NCBI GenBank assembly: GCA_014651175.1
Contig: BMWJ01000014.1
Span: forward strand, 112,117-176,116
Source of the DNA: Streptomyces clavifer
GTDB lineage: Bacteria; Actinomycetota; Actinomycetes; Streptomycetales; Streptomycetaceae
DNA: 64,000 bases
Direction: 5' to 3'
In this document: one piece after another, positions 33,829 through 40,916 of the stretch
How positions within the stretch are numbered: position 1 is the stretch's first letter
Layout of the letters: each line of letters opens with the position of its first letter
Position numbers and translations under genes: made by a program
The notes under the pieces: generated by a model
Seen by the model: only the letters and a program-made list of their open reading frames with translations
What the model was told of the DNA's origin: nothing
Database searches by the model: none

Positions 33829-33999
33829 AACCGGGCAGTAGGCGCAGACCAGGCCCCGTGCAGCGGCAACTCCACGAGCTCCGGGTGCCCTGCGACTCGT
33901 GCAGCGATTCCCTGGTAGGTACAGGCGAAGCCGCGGGTGTTGGTGAGGTCGCCGACCGAGTTGTAGACGAAGTCCTCGGCGATCTCCGCGTCGGCTCGG
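33829..33999 (-). pseudogene. Short C-terminal coding remnant, unknown family
   Basis: Minus strand reads AEIAEDFVYNSVGDLTNTRG, ACTYQGIAARVAGHPELVEL in one frame, with the end LVCAYCPVLA and TGA in another, directly before a strong hairpin. The position and hairpin suggest the 3' end of a former gene. I do not recognise the family. Confidence 0.3.
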
Positions 34000-34034
34000 G
34001 GGCGTGCGTCTGGAGTCGTCGGGTCCGAGAGCGA

Positions 34035-34473
34035 CGAGGGGCCTGGTGTCCGAGTAGTCGATCCTGACCGCTACGACCCGCTGGGCCGACGCACCGCGAA
34101 GCAGCGCATGGCGGACGACGGCGAGAGCGTGGTCGAGGAGGTGAGGTTCACCTGGGACGGCCTGGGACGGCCTGACCCTGTGCGAACAGACCAGCCACGG
34201 ACCCGACCAGCTGAACACGGTCGCCCTGACCTGGGACCACCGCGGTCACACCCCCCTGGCCCAGACCGAGCGCCTCCTCACCGCCGACGACCGGCAGAAC
34301 GAGATCGACCGCCGCTTCTTCGCCATCGCCACCGACCTCATCGGCACTCCCACCGAACTGATCGACGAATCCGGCGACATCGCCTGGCGCTCCCGGTCCA
34401 CGCTGTGGGGCACCACCGCATGGGCCCGCGACGGCAGCACTTACACCTCCGCTTCCCGGGCCAGTACTACGAC
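34035..34473 (+). pseudogene. RHS-repeat protein remnant
   Basis: Plus strand reads RYDPLGRRTAKQRMADDGES and EEVRFTWDG, then in another frame LTLCEQTSHGPDQLNTVALT, LIGTPTELIDESGDIAWRSR and STLWGTTAW, ending LRFPGQYYD in a third frame. This is the core end of an RHS/YD-repeat protein, just before the variable toxin tip (normally QYYDPETGL). The first frame change is caused by an exact tandem duplication of CCTGGGACGG (34151-34160 and 34161-34170). The toxin tip is replaced by PglX sequence. Confidence 0.75.
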
Positions 34474-35310
34474 CAAGCCCGTATCGACATCATCACCAGC
34501 CGCAAGGACATTGCTTTCATTGAGCGTCCAGAGTGCAAGCGCCGCTGGTCTGCTGAGCCCTGGGAGAAGAAGGACCGAGCAGCACTGCGGAACTGGCTCC
34601 TCGAACGGTGTGGAGCCTGACCTGTGGCATGAGGTCCGAGACGGGCTGAAGCGACCACGCCCGATGACCGTCAACCACCTGGCCGACCAGCTCAGTGCAG
34701 ACGAGGACTTCACCTCCGTTGCCGCGCTCTACGCCTCTGATCACCTGGGCAAGTCGGACCTGCCCCTCGCGCAGGTGCTGTCCGAGGTGATCGCCGATGA
34801 GCATGCGCCTTACCTCGCGACCATGCGCTACAGAGACTCTCCGGCCTGCGCAAGCGCACGCAGTGGGAAGACGTCTGGGAACAGCAGAGCGAAGAAGACC
34901 GCACGGGACAGCGGCTCGACATCGCAGTACCGCCTAAGTACACGTCCGCCGACTTTATGCGCGCTTCCTACTGGTCGAACCGTGGCAAGCTCGATGTGCC
35001 CAAGGAGCGGTTCATCTCCTACCCCGAGGCTGGGCCCGACAGCGATTCGACGTTGATGCTCGGGTGGGCCGGCTGGGACCACAAGGATCAGGCCCAGGCG
35101 CTCTTCGAGCTGCTGGCAGCCCGAACAACCCGCGACGGCTGGAGCTCTAAGCGGATCGTTCCGCTGCTCGCCGGCCTGCATGAGGTCATGCCGTGGGTCA
35201 AGCAGTGGCACGACGAGTACGACGACGAGTGGGGCGCTGTCCCGGCCGATGAGCTGGAGGCGGAGTACGAGAACCAGCTCCGCAAGCACCAGGTTGGGGG
35301 CCTTGACCCC
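34474..35310 (+). pseudogene. pglX: C-terminal remnant of BREX type 2 methyltransferase PglX
   Basis: Three consecutive frames give one PglX-like C-terminus: DIITSRKDIAFIERPECKRR with WEKKDRAALRNWLLER (34480-34617); DLWHEVRDGL, MTVNHLADQLSADEDF and LSEVIADEHAPYLATMRYRDS (34615-34845); and KRTQWEDVWEQQ, PKYTSADFMRASYWSNRGKL, DVPKERFISYPEAG, LGWAGWDHK and MPWVKQWHDE (34846-35290). PglX is the adenine methyltransferase of the Pgl/BREX-2 phage-defence system; its N-terminal catalytic part is absent. Two frameshifts make it non-functional. The IS3 element starts at 35317. Confidence 0.75.
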
Positions 35311-35340
35311 GAATCCTGAACACGGGTTATGCGGCTGGTG

Positions 35341-36228
35341 TCAGCGTAGTTGGTGTGAGGTGGAAGGTGTTTTCGAAGGCGATTGGTGATCGTTGTCCGA
35401 GGCGGGAGTGTCTGCGTCGGGTGTTGTAGCGGTGGAGCCATCTGAAGGCGTCGAGTCGGGCCTCGCGCTCGGTTGACCAGCTCTTTCGTCCTTGCAGGGC
35501 TCGCGTTTGAAGGTCGCGTTGAAGGACTCGGCGAGTGCGTTGTCCGCGCTGGGCCCGACCGCGCTCATGCTCTGCCGAACCCCTGCTGACCTGCAGACTT
35601 CGGCGAATGCCCTGCTCGTGTACTGGGCTCCGTGGGCGGTGTGCATGATTGATCCGGCGAGGCTGCCTCGGGTGCGGACGGCTGCGGCCAGGGCGTCAGC
35701 GACGACGTCCACGCGCATGTGGTCGGCGATCGCCCAGCCGGCCAGACGTCGAGATGCGAGGTCAATGACGGTCGCCAGGTAGCAGAACCTCCCGCCGTCG
35801 ATGGGCAGGTAGGTGATGTCGCCGACGTACTTCGTGTTCGGCTCGTCCGCGGTGAAGTCGCGGCAGATCAGGTCCGGGGCCTTGGCCGCAGCCGGATCAG
35901 GGACGGTGGTGCGGTGCCGGCGGCGCAACCGGACTCCTTCGATCCCGAACGCCCGCATGATCCTGGCGACCCGCTTGTGGTTGACCGCCTCACCGTTCGT
36001 CTCCCGGAGCTCGGCGGTGATCCTCGGGGCTCCGTAAGTGCCGTCCGATTCCTTGTGCACCGCCCGTATCCGGGCGGCCAGCCTCGCGTCGGCCGCCTCC
36101 CGTGCAGCCCGGTCCACGGCTGTCCGGCGCCAGTAGTAGAAGCTCGAGCGGCTGACGCCGAGGATGCTGCAGAGCCGCTTCACGCCGTAACGGCGCTGGA
36201 GGTCGGCGACACACTGGAAGCGGTTCAC
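35341..36228 (-). pseudogene. IS3 OrfB transposase, frameshifted, catalytic Asp lost
   Basis: DDE integrase of the IS3 family: KRLCSILGVSRSSFYYWRR, the HTH_21 segment RIRAVHKESDGTYGAPRI, first catalytic Asp in YVGDITYLPI, and the Glu in ALAESFNATFKRE. The second catalytic position, normally S/T-D-H-G-x-Q-Y, reads TAHGAQY (Asp to Ala). After TFKRE a one-base deletion near 35508 diverts the last 60 residues from the family sequence (TLQGRKSWSTEREARLDAF can be read in the next frame). GTG start overlaps the orfA stop. Confidence 0.85.
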
Positions 36229-36523
36229 CAGCGCGTCTCCCCGGCGAAATACTTCGCCGCTTTCCGCAGAATCTCGCGTTCCTCCTCCAGCTCACGGACC
36301 TTCTTCCGCAAGGCCGCGTTCTCCGCCTCCAGCGGGGCCGGCGGCCGGGCCGGTTCCTGCGTCCCCGCGGACGGCTTACTCCTGCAGCCCGGACCCAGTT
36401 CCGCAGGGTCTCCGGGTTGATCCCCAGATCGGCGGCGACCGACCTGATCGTCGCTTCGGGCCGCGACTCGTACAGCGCGACCGCGTCCGCCTTGAATTCC
36501 GGCGGGTAGTTCTTCATGACCAC
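36225..36523 (-). pseudogene. IS3 OrfA, frameshifted
   Basis: N-terminal HTH reads MKNYPPEFKADAVALYESRP and VAADLGINPETLRNWVRAAG. A one-base deletion near 36381 then shifts the frame; the other frame continues KPSAGTQEPARPPAPLEAEN and LRKKVRELEEEREILRKAAK to a stop at 36225-36227, the usual leucine-zipper end of OrfA. The stop overlaps the orfB GTG. Confidence 0.8.
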
Positions 36524-36587
36524 GAGATGTCCGTTCTCAGATCCTCAGGATCCAGTGTCTCGTGTGTTCAACATCAGGGGGCAAGGC

Positions 36588-36677
36588 CCTGGTGTGGATG
36601 AGCTGAAGGCTTGGCGCCCGGTGAAGAAATTGCGGGGGCGCAAGCCTGCCAAGCAGGCCGCGCTAGACCAGGAGTAG
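36588..36677 (+). pseudogene. Truncated 3' gene end beyond the IS3 element
   Basis: A plus-strand frame encodes VDELKAWRPVKKLRGRKPAK and QAALDQE before a stop, basic and family-like in look, but with no start: its upstream part is replaced by the IS3 element. A strong terminator follows 14 bases later. Parent family not recognised. Confidence 0.35.
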
Positions 36678-36690
36678 GTCTCAAGACGCC

Positions 36691-36720
36691 GGTGGGGCAG
36701 CAAACCGACGCTGCCCCACC
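36691..36720. terminator. 11-bp stem terminator
   Basis: Arms GGTGGGGCAGC (36691-36701) and GCTGCCCCACC (36710-36720) around an 8-base loop, between the truncated plus-strand gene end and the convergent DUF397 gene. Confidence 0.7.
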
Positions 36721-36727
36721 GACCGCT

Positions 36728-36919
36728 TCAGGAGAGTGAGTCGGCAGCGAGCACCGCAAAGGCACACCACGCCTCACGAGAGATCGTCAGCGGGTGCCTC
36801 TGCGTGTCCTTCGAGTCTCGGACGAGAACAGCCTCGGGGCGCATGGCTACCTCGACGCAGTTGTCGCCGGAGCTGCCGCTGTAGCTGCTCTTGAACCAGG
36901 CCGACTCTGTGGTGCTCAT
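36728..36919 (-). CDS. DUF397 protein
   Basis: 63-aa protein of the DUF397 family: WFKSSYSGSSGDNCVEVAM and VLVRDSKDTQRHPLTISREA with AWCAF at the end. In Streptomyces such genes come in many copies, each paired with an XRE regulator of the DUF5753 class; DUF397 proteins are thought to bind or titrate the regulator. The ATG overlaps the XRE stop (ATGA), so the two are translated together. Confidence 0.92.
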   Translation of the reverse strand: MSTTESAWFKSSYSGSSGDNCVEVAMRPEAVLVRDSKDTQRHPLTISREAWCAFAVLAADSLS

Positions 36920-37773
36920 AGTGCTCCTCGCATCTGCTCCAGCAGGCTTACGGTGGCTTCGCGGCCGAGGGCCTGCGAGCGCAGCTTGCCATAGCGCTGG
37001 AGCATCGCGCTCACGTCTTTCGGTGAGGTGATGAGAATGCTTGACTGCTGTCCCTCGGAGTAGCCAACCCACTCGTGTTGCTGGGTCTCGGCCAGGTACA
37101 TCAGGCCATCGATACCAGCGTGGTCGTACTGGCGCAGGGGCATCACCTGGATCTCGACGTTTCGCCGCCTACTCTGCTCAAGCAGATGGTCCAGCAGTTG
37201 GCGGATGACCTCGGGTCCGCCCATGTGCCGCTCCAGCAATGCCTGTTCGACGACGAAGCTGAACGCTGTGTTCGGCCTATCGGTCAGGAGTTGCTGTCGC
37301 TCCAGACGGGCAGTCACCTGGTGCTCGATCTGTTCACCGGACAGGGGCGGCAGCCTGCGCTCGAAGATCGCCCGGATATACGCCTCCGGCTGCAACAACC
37401 CCGGAATCGCCCGGCACTCGTACGCGTACAGCGTGATCGCCTCCTCCTCGATCCCCGCCCACTGCCGGAACCACGACGCCAGCCCCACCTTCCGCGTAAG
37501 GCTCCTCGCCGCCGCAGTCAGCACCCGCGCCGCCGTCGCCCCCAGCACATCCTCCGAGCGGTCCAGCAGGTCCCTCGGGGGGAACCGCTTCCCCTGCTCG
37601 ATCTTGGCGATGTACGCCGCCGAGTACTGCACCAACGGCGCGAACTGCTCCTGTGTGAGCCGGGCTTCGTCCCGTAGCGCCTTCAGCACCGCCCCGAACG
37701 TCTTGAGGCTGTCCGACAGCTCCGGTTCGTTGTTGGTCGCGCCCCCGGCCCCGTTGTCCGCCCGCATAGCCAC
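36916..37773 (-). CDS. XRE-family regulator with DUF5753 domain
   Basis: 285-aa DNA-binding protein. N-terminal HTH (about residues 28-80): LKALRDEARLTQEQFAPLVQ and YIAKIEQGKRFPP. The C-terminal DUF5753 region begins FRQWAGIEEEAITLYAYECR and continues IPGLLQPEAYIRAIF and DVSAMLQRYGKL. Such regulators with their DUF397 partners influence development and antibiotic production in streptomycetes. ATGs at 37773 and 37767 are both possible. The likely operator region lies 100-155 bp upstream. Confidence 0.88.
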   Translation of the reverse strand: MAMRADNGAGGATNNEPELSDSLKTFGAVLKALRDEARLTQEQFAPLVQYSAAYIAKIEQGKRFPPRDLLDRSEDVLGATAARVLTAAARSLTRKVGLASWFRQWAGIEEEAITLYAYECRAIPGLLQPEAYIRAIFERRLPPLSGEQIEHQVTARLERQQLLTDRPNTAFSFVVEQALLERHMGGPEVIRQLLDHLLEQSRRRNVEIQVMPLRQYDHAGIDGLMYLAETQQHEWVGYSEGQQSSILITSPKDVSAMLQRYGKLRSQALGREATVSLLEQMRGAL

Positions 37774-37872
37774 CGCCCGCCTTTCCGTGCCCGTGCCCGC
37801 TCAGTGCTGGACCCGAGCGTGCTGCCCGGTACAACGCCGACGGCCCCTATGGTCACGGGCGGTTACTCACCC

Positions 37873-37928
37873 AGTCCACAGGGTCAACCAGTACAACTGA
37901 TTCTGTATCAGCGCGGACCCTGTGGACT
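37873..37928. promoter_or_regulatory. 13-bp inverted repeat enclosing a shared motif
   Basis: AGTCCACAGGGTC (37873-37885) and GACCCTGTGGACT (37916-37928) are perfect inverted copies, 30 bp apart. Between them lies TACAACTGATTCTGTATC (37892-37909), a motif that recurs near 40207. It lies 100-155 bp before the XRE gene. It may be the regulator's operator (inference). Confidence 0.5.
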
Positions 37929-38025
37929 TGTGGTTACGTCGGAGTCACCCCACCGGTGTGGATGCACCCCCCGCACATCCCCGCCATCGACTGCACGTTT
38001 GCCCACCCGGCTTCCGCCAGGACCG

Positions 38026-38358
38026 TCACGGAACCGGCGCGAACACCATCCGCGCGATCGCCGCCAGGATCAGCACGGCCGGGATGAGGAACCACCAGCG
38101 CCGGAGACGCACCAGCGCGACGAAGGCCCCCGTGACGGCGGCGGCCAGCAGCTCCGTCACCAGAGCGAAAAGAGCCATCGCCCGTGCGGTATCCGTGACC
38201 GTGCTGTCCCACGGGCCCTCGGACTCGACGAGCAGGGCGTTCAGCAGGAAGAACCCGCCGATGGCATTCAGCACCAGCAGAAGCGCGGCACACAGAGCTG
38301 TTGCGACCGCCTTCCCCGGCGGCCTGCGCGTCCGTTCCTTCGTGTCCTGCTCAGTCAT
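38026..38358 (-). CDS. Small membrane protein, 110 aa, three predicted helices
   Basis: Begins MTEQDTKERTRRPPGKAVAT and has three hydrophobic stretches: ATALCAALLLVLNAIGGFFL, ALFALVTELLAAAVTGAFVA and WWFLIPAVLILAAIARMV. No family is recognised. Its ATG overlaps the stop of the transglycosylase-like gene by eight bases (ATGACTGA), so it is coupled to it. As a small membrane partner at the end of a secreted-enzyme operon it could be an immunity or export-helper protein (inference). An in-frame extension upstream (to 38442) runs inside the neighbouring gene and is rejected. Confidence 0.65.
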   Translation of the reverse strand: MTEQDTKERTRRPPGKAVATALCAALLLVLNAIGGFFLLNALLVESEGPWDSTVTDTARAMALFALVTELLAAAVTGAFVALVRLRRWWFLIPAVLILAAIARMVFAPVP

Positions 38359-39742
38359 CCAGTGCCTGCCTTGCCTGGTCCAGGTTGTAACCGAAGCCCC
38401 GACCGTAGGCCTGTGCGTCGTCGGTCTGCCAACCCGGGCCACCGTTGTACCGCGCGGCCAGTTCCTGATACTGCGCGGAAGTCATCTGGTCGGCAGGCAC
38501 GCCGGCGAAGGAGCTCTCCGCTTTCAGCTGGGCGAGGTATTCCGACGCGATGTACACATTGGTCGCAGGGTCCTGGGTGGCCTTCTCCACCTCGTCGCGC
38601 TGGGCCTGCGTCATGTTCTCCGGGTCGTACCCGAGCACTTCCGCCGACCTGCGAATCTGGATGGCGATGGGGCCCATGGAGGTCTGGTCGGCCTCACCGG
38701 TGAGGCCGACCTTGTCCGCCGCCCACTGAAACTCCGGCCATACCTCGTGCTGGTTCTGCCGGTAGTTGTCGCTCACGTCGTCGACCCACTTCGGATCGCC
38801 CTGCACCTCCTGCCAGGCGATTCCGGCGACCATGTCCGCCGGCAGGCCCGTGTAGGCGGCAGCATCCTTGATGTGTTCGCGATTGGCCCGTATCCACTCC
38901 CGACGCTCCGCGTCGGAGTTGGAGGGCAGCCACTGGTTCTGGTCCATGGCGGTCGGCAGGCCGTCGAGCCGCGTCCGGATGTCCTGCAGTTTCGGTGAGA
39001 CCCGGTCGCTGCCGACGTTCGCGGGTATCCCGTCGACCCTGGGCCCGGCTCCCGCCAACGCGACGTTGGGGTCGCGCTGCGCCTCGGTGACCTCGTTGCG
39101 GAACGCCGGCATGCCCGCGAGCAGGACTGACGGATCGGGAAGATCCCCGCGGAAGTCGGGAAGGGAACGACGGGCCTTGTTCAGCTCCGCCACGCACGTC
39201 GACCGCGCCTCGCGTTCGATCCGCTGAGCGTCGCCGAAAGCGTTCTCGGCCGCGTTGTAGTGGCGCTCCGCCTCCTCCCGGATCTCGTCGACGTCCACGG
39301 TGATCTCGGCCAGCCAGTCGAGGACGCCGGTTCTCTTGCGGAGGTCCTCCCACTGCCGCATCGGTTCCGCTCGCTGTGCCGTCTCCGTCACGGGGTCGGC
39401 CACCCGCGACATCACCTGGGACAGACTGACCTCACTCGACTGTCCGCTTTCGAAGAGCGTCTTCGCCCGGCCGACGGCTTCCCCGTAGTCGACGAGAGCG
39501 GCCCATGATTTACGGAAGGCAGCCGAGAGGGCAGTGGCCAGGCTCTCCGCCTCACGCAGCCGCTTCTCGTACAGGTCGTTGGCCTCACTCACCCACTCGG
39601 TACGTGAGGCCTTGAGGAACGCACCGTCGGTCGACTCCAGCAACTGGTGGAGCCGACGGTACTCCTGCGCGTTCCGCTCTATCAGGGCCGGATTGCACAG
39701 TTCGAGGAACTCGACGTCGATGCGATAGGTCACCGCGATCAC
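38351..39742 (-). CDS. WXG-like N-terminus fused to lytic transglycosylase-like domain
   Basis: 463-aa protein without signal peptide. Residues about 20-105 are helical with a W-x-x-x-A motif (EWVSEANDLYEKRLREAESL) as in putative type VII secretion substrates; residues 105-270 are a helical linker. Residues about 290-460 resemble SLT/lysozyme-like domains: AAAYTGLPADMVAGIAWQEV with the candidate catalytic Glu, and AARYNGGPGW near the end, typical of peptidoglycan-cleaving transglycosylases. GTG start overlaps the stop of the upstream small gene (GTGA). The architecture suggests a secreted cell-wall enzyme or toxin. Secretion by an ESX system is inference; none is encoded nearby. Confidence 0.65.
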   Translation of the reverse strand: MIAVTYRIDVEFLELCNPALIERNAQEYRRLHQLLESTDGAFLKASRTEWVSEANDLYEKRLREAESLATALSAAFRKSWAALVDYGEAVGRAKTLFESGQSSEVSLSQVMSRVADPVTETAQRAEPMRQWEDLRKRTGVLDWLAEITVDVDEIREEAERHYNAAENAFGDAQRIEREARSTCVAELNKARRSLPDFRGDLPDPSVLLAGMPAFRNEVTEAQRDPNVALAGAGPRVDGIPANVGSDRVSPKLQDIRTRLDGLPTAMDQNQWLPSNSDAERREWIRANREHIKDAAAYTGLPADMVAGIAWQEVQGDPKWVDDVSDNYRQNQHEVWPEFQWAADKVGLTGEADQTSMGPIAIQIRRSAEVLGYDPENMTQAQRDEVEKATQDPATNVYIASEYLAQLKAESSFAGVPADQMTSAQYQELAARYNGGPGWQTDDAQAYGRGFGYNLDQARQALDD

Positions 39743-40080
39743 CTGTCCTCGGACGGCACGAAGCGTCCCGACGCGAGAATCCTGCGAAACTGTTCGTCCG
39801 TCGCATGATCGGCTTCGGCGTAGTTGCCTCCGGCGGTCCTGAGCTTCGTGGACAGAGCTGCCAGAAGCGACACGGTGTCGAGGTACTGGTCCTTGCTGAA
39901 TCGCGCGAAGGAGTCGAGTGCCTCGGAGACCTCGTGGTGTGTGCGAGGAACGCGGGCTGCCACGGTCATCTCGCCGTCAGGGCGACCTTCATAGAGGAGT
40001 CCTGCAAGTTCCACCAGCAAGTGGGAGTTGCCGTTGATGGATGCGCCACTGACCGTGTAGCCGTCACTGTGCCCTGTCAT
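39739..40080 (-). CDS. Small EspC/WXG100-like protein, 113 aa
   Basis: Helical protein: SHLLVELAGLLYEGRPDGEM, HHEVSEALDSFARFSKDQYL, then LRTAGGNYAEADHATDEQF. The last element, L-x-x-A-x-x-Y-x-x-x-D-x-x-x-x, is the usual end motif of ESX-associated EspC and related small proteins. First gene of a three-gene operon and overlapping the next gene by four bases. It may be a secretion partner of the transglycosylase-like protein. ATG at 40080. Confidence 0.6.
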   Translation of the reverse strand: MTGHSDGYTVSGASINGNSHLLVELAGLLYEGRPDGEMTVAARVPRTHHEVSEALDSFARFSKDQYLDTVSLLAALSTKLRTAGGNYAEADHATDEQFRRILASGRFVPSEDR

Positions 40081-40204
40081 GTTTCGTCCCCCGATTCGAT
40101 CATGGTCATACGATCATATAGAGGCGTGTGTTCTTCCCTCGCGCGGATGAGCCGAGTGTGGCTGAGAGCTGGCCCACCGAGGCGGATGGGGCGGCCGAAC
40201 CCGG

Positions 40205-40241
40205 TCAGCGATACAACAGCGTCTGTATCGGCGCAGGACCT
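40205..40241 (+). promoter_or_regulatory. Second copy of the TACAAC-TCTGTATC motif
   Basis: TACAACAGCGTCTGTATC at 40207-40224 followed by GGCGCAGGACCTGTCGA aligns with 37892-37926 at 27 of 35 positions, same strand. It lies between the divergent EspC-like gene (start 40080) and the HATPase gene (start 40276). A regulator common to both sites is inferred. Confidence 0.45.
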
Positions 40242-40275
40242 GTCGAGCAAAAAGGCGGTATCGGAACCTGCTCGT

Positions 40276-40713
40276 ATGCCGACCATCCCCGTGAGTAATT
40301 CCCCCGCCGACGTCTTTGCCCAGCGGTTCTCCGCCACCCGGCGTGGAGCCCGCCTGGCCCGGCTGCTCGCCGGCCATCAACTGGCCGTATGGGGACATCA
40401 GCACGGCACCTGTGTGCACGACACCGTGACCCTGGTCGTTGCCGAACTGTCGGCGAACGCCGTGCTGCACGGCTTGGTGCCCGGACGTGACTTCGGTCTT
40501 GCGCTGTGGCGCGAGGACGATCGAGGACTGATCCGGATCGAAGTGTCCGACACACACCCGGCCCGGCCGGTGCGTCTCACACCCGCTCCCGACGAGGACC
40601 ACGGCCGCGGCCTGGTCCTCGTCGGCGCGCTCGCCGTCCGCTGGGGTGTCCGCGCGTGTGTCGGGCCGGGCAAGACCGTATGGGCCGAGTGCCTGGCGGC
40701 CGCCGATGCCTGA
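40276..40713 (+). CDS. HATPase_c (anti-sigma factor kinase-like) ATP-binding protein
   Basis: 145-aa protein of the RsbW/SpoIIAB-like class found in many copies in Streptomyces. N-box VVAELSANAVLHG, then IRIEVSDTHPARPV and the G-box DHGRGLVLVGAL. Usually these proteins lack clear sigma partners and often accompany DUF397/XRE genes, as here, 2.5 kb away. ATG at 40276 with GGAACC upstream; a GTG at 40291 is an alternative. Confidence 0.82.
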   Translation: MPTIPVSNSPADVFAQRFSATRRGARLARLLAGHQLAVWGHQHGTCVHDTVTLVVAELSANAVLHGLVPGRDFGLALWREDDRGLIRIEVSDTHPARPVRLTPAPDEDHGRGLVLVGALAVRWGVRACVGPGKTVWAECLAAADA

Positions 40714-40916
40714 ATTAGGCGCTCTCGACCGTGGCTGAGCTCTGGCGTTCCTGTCCCCTCGCCGCAACTGCAGTGCGCCCCCCTTGCTCGATGCTCGTCG
40801 AGACACTGCGCCGGGACGAACTGCCGCATTGCGGTGTTCCATTCGGACGATGCTCTGACCGCGTTCCGGGGGAGCGGGGTTGCCACCCAGGGCATCGGGG
40901 GTGAGGAGAGCCACGT

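Larger units (their letters stand above)
35317..36570 (-). mobile_element. IS3-family element, inactivated
   Basis: About 1.25 kb with short terminal inverted repeats TGAACAC (35317-35323) and GTGTTCA (36564-36570), containing orfA and orfB on the minus strand. No target duplication is obvious. Both genes carry frameshifts, and orfB has lost a catalytic aspartate. Confidence 0.75.

Noticed and set aside
35281-35340. Target-site duplication around the IS3 element
   Set aside because: Bases flanking the TGAACAC ends (TCC and ACA) do not match, so no duplication can be claimed.
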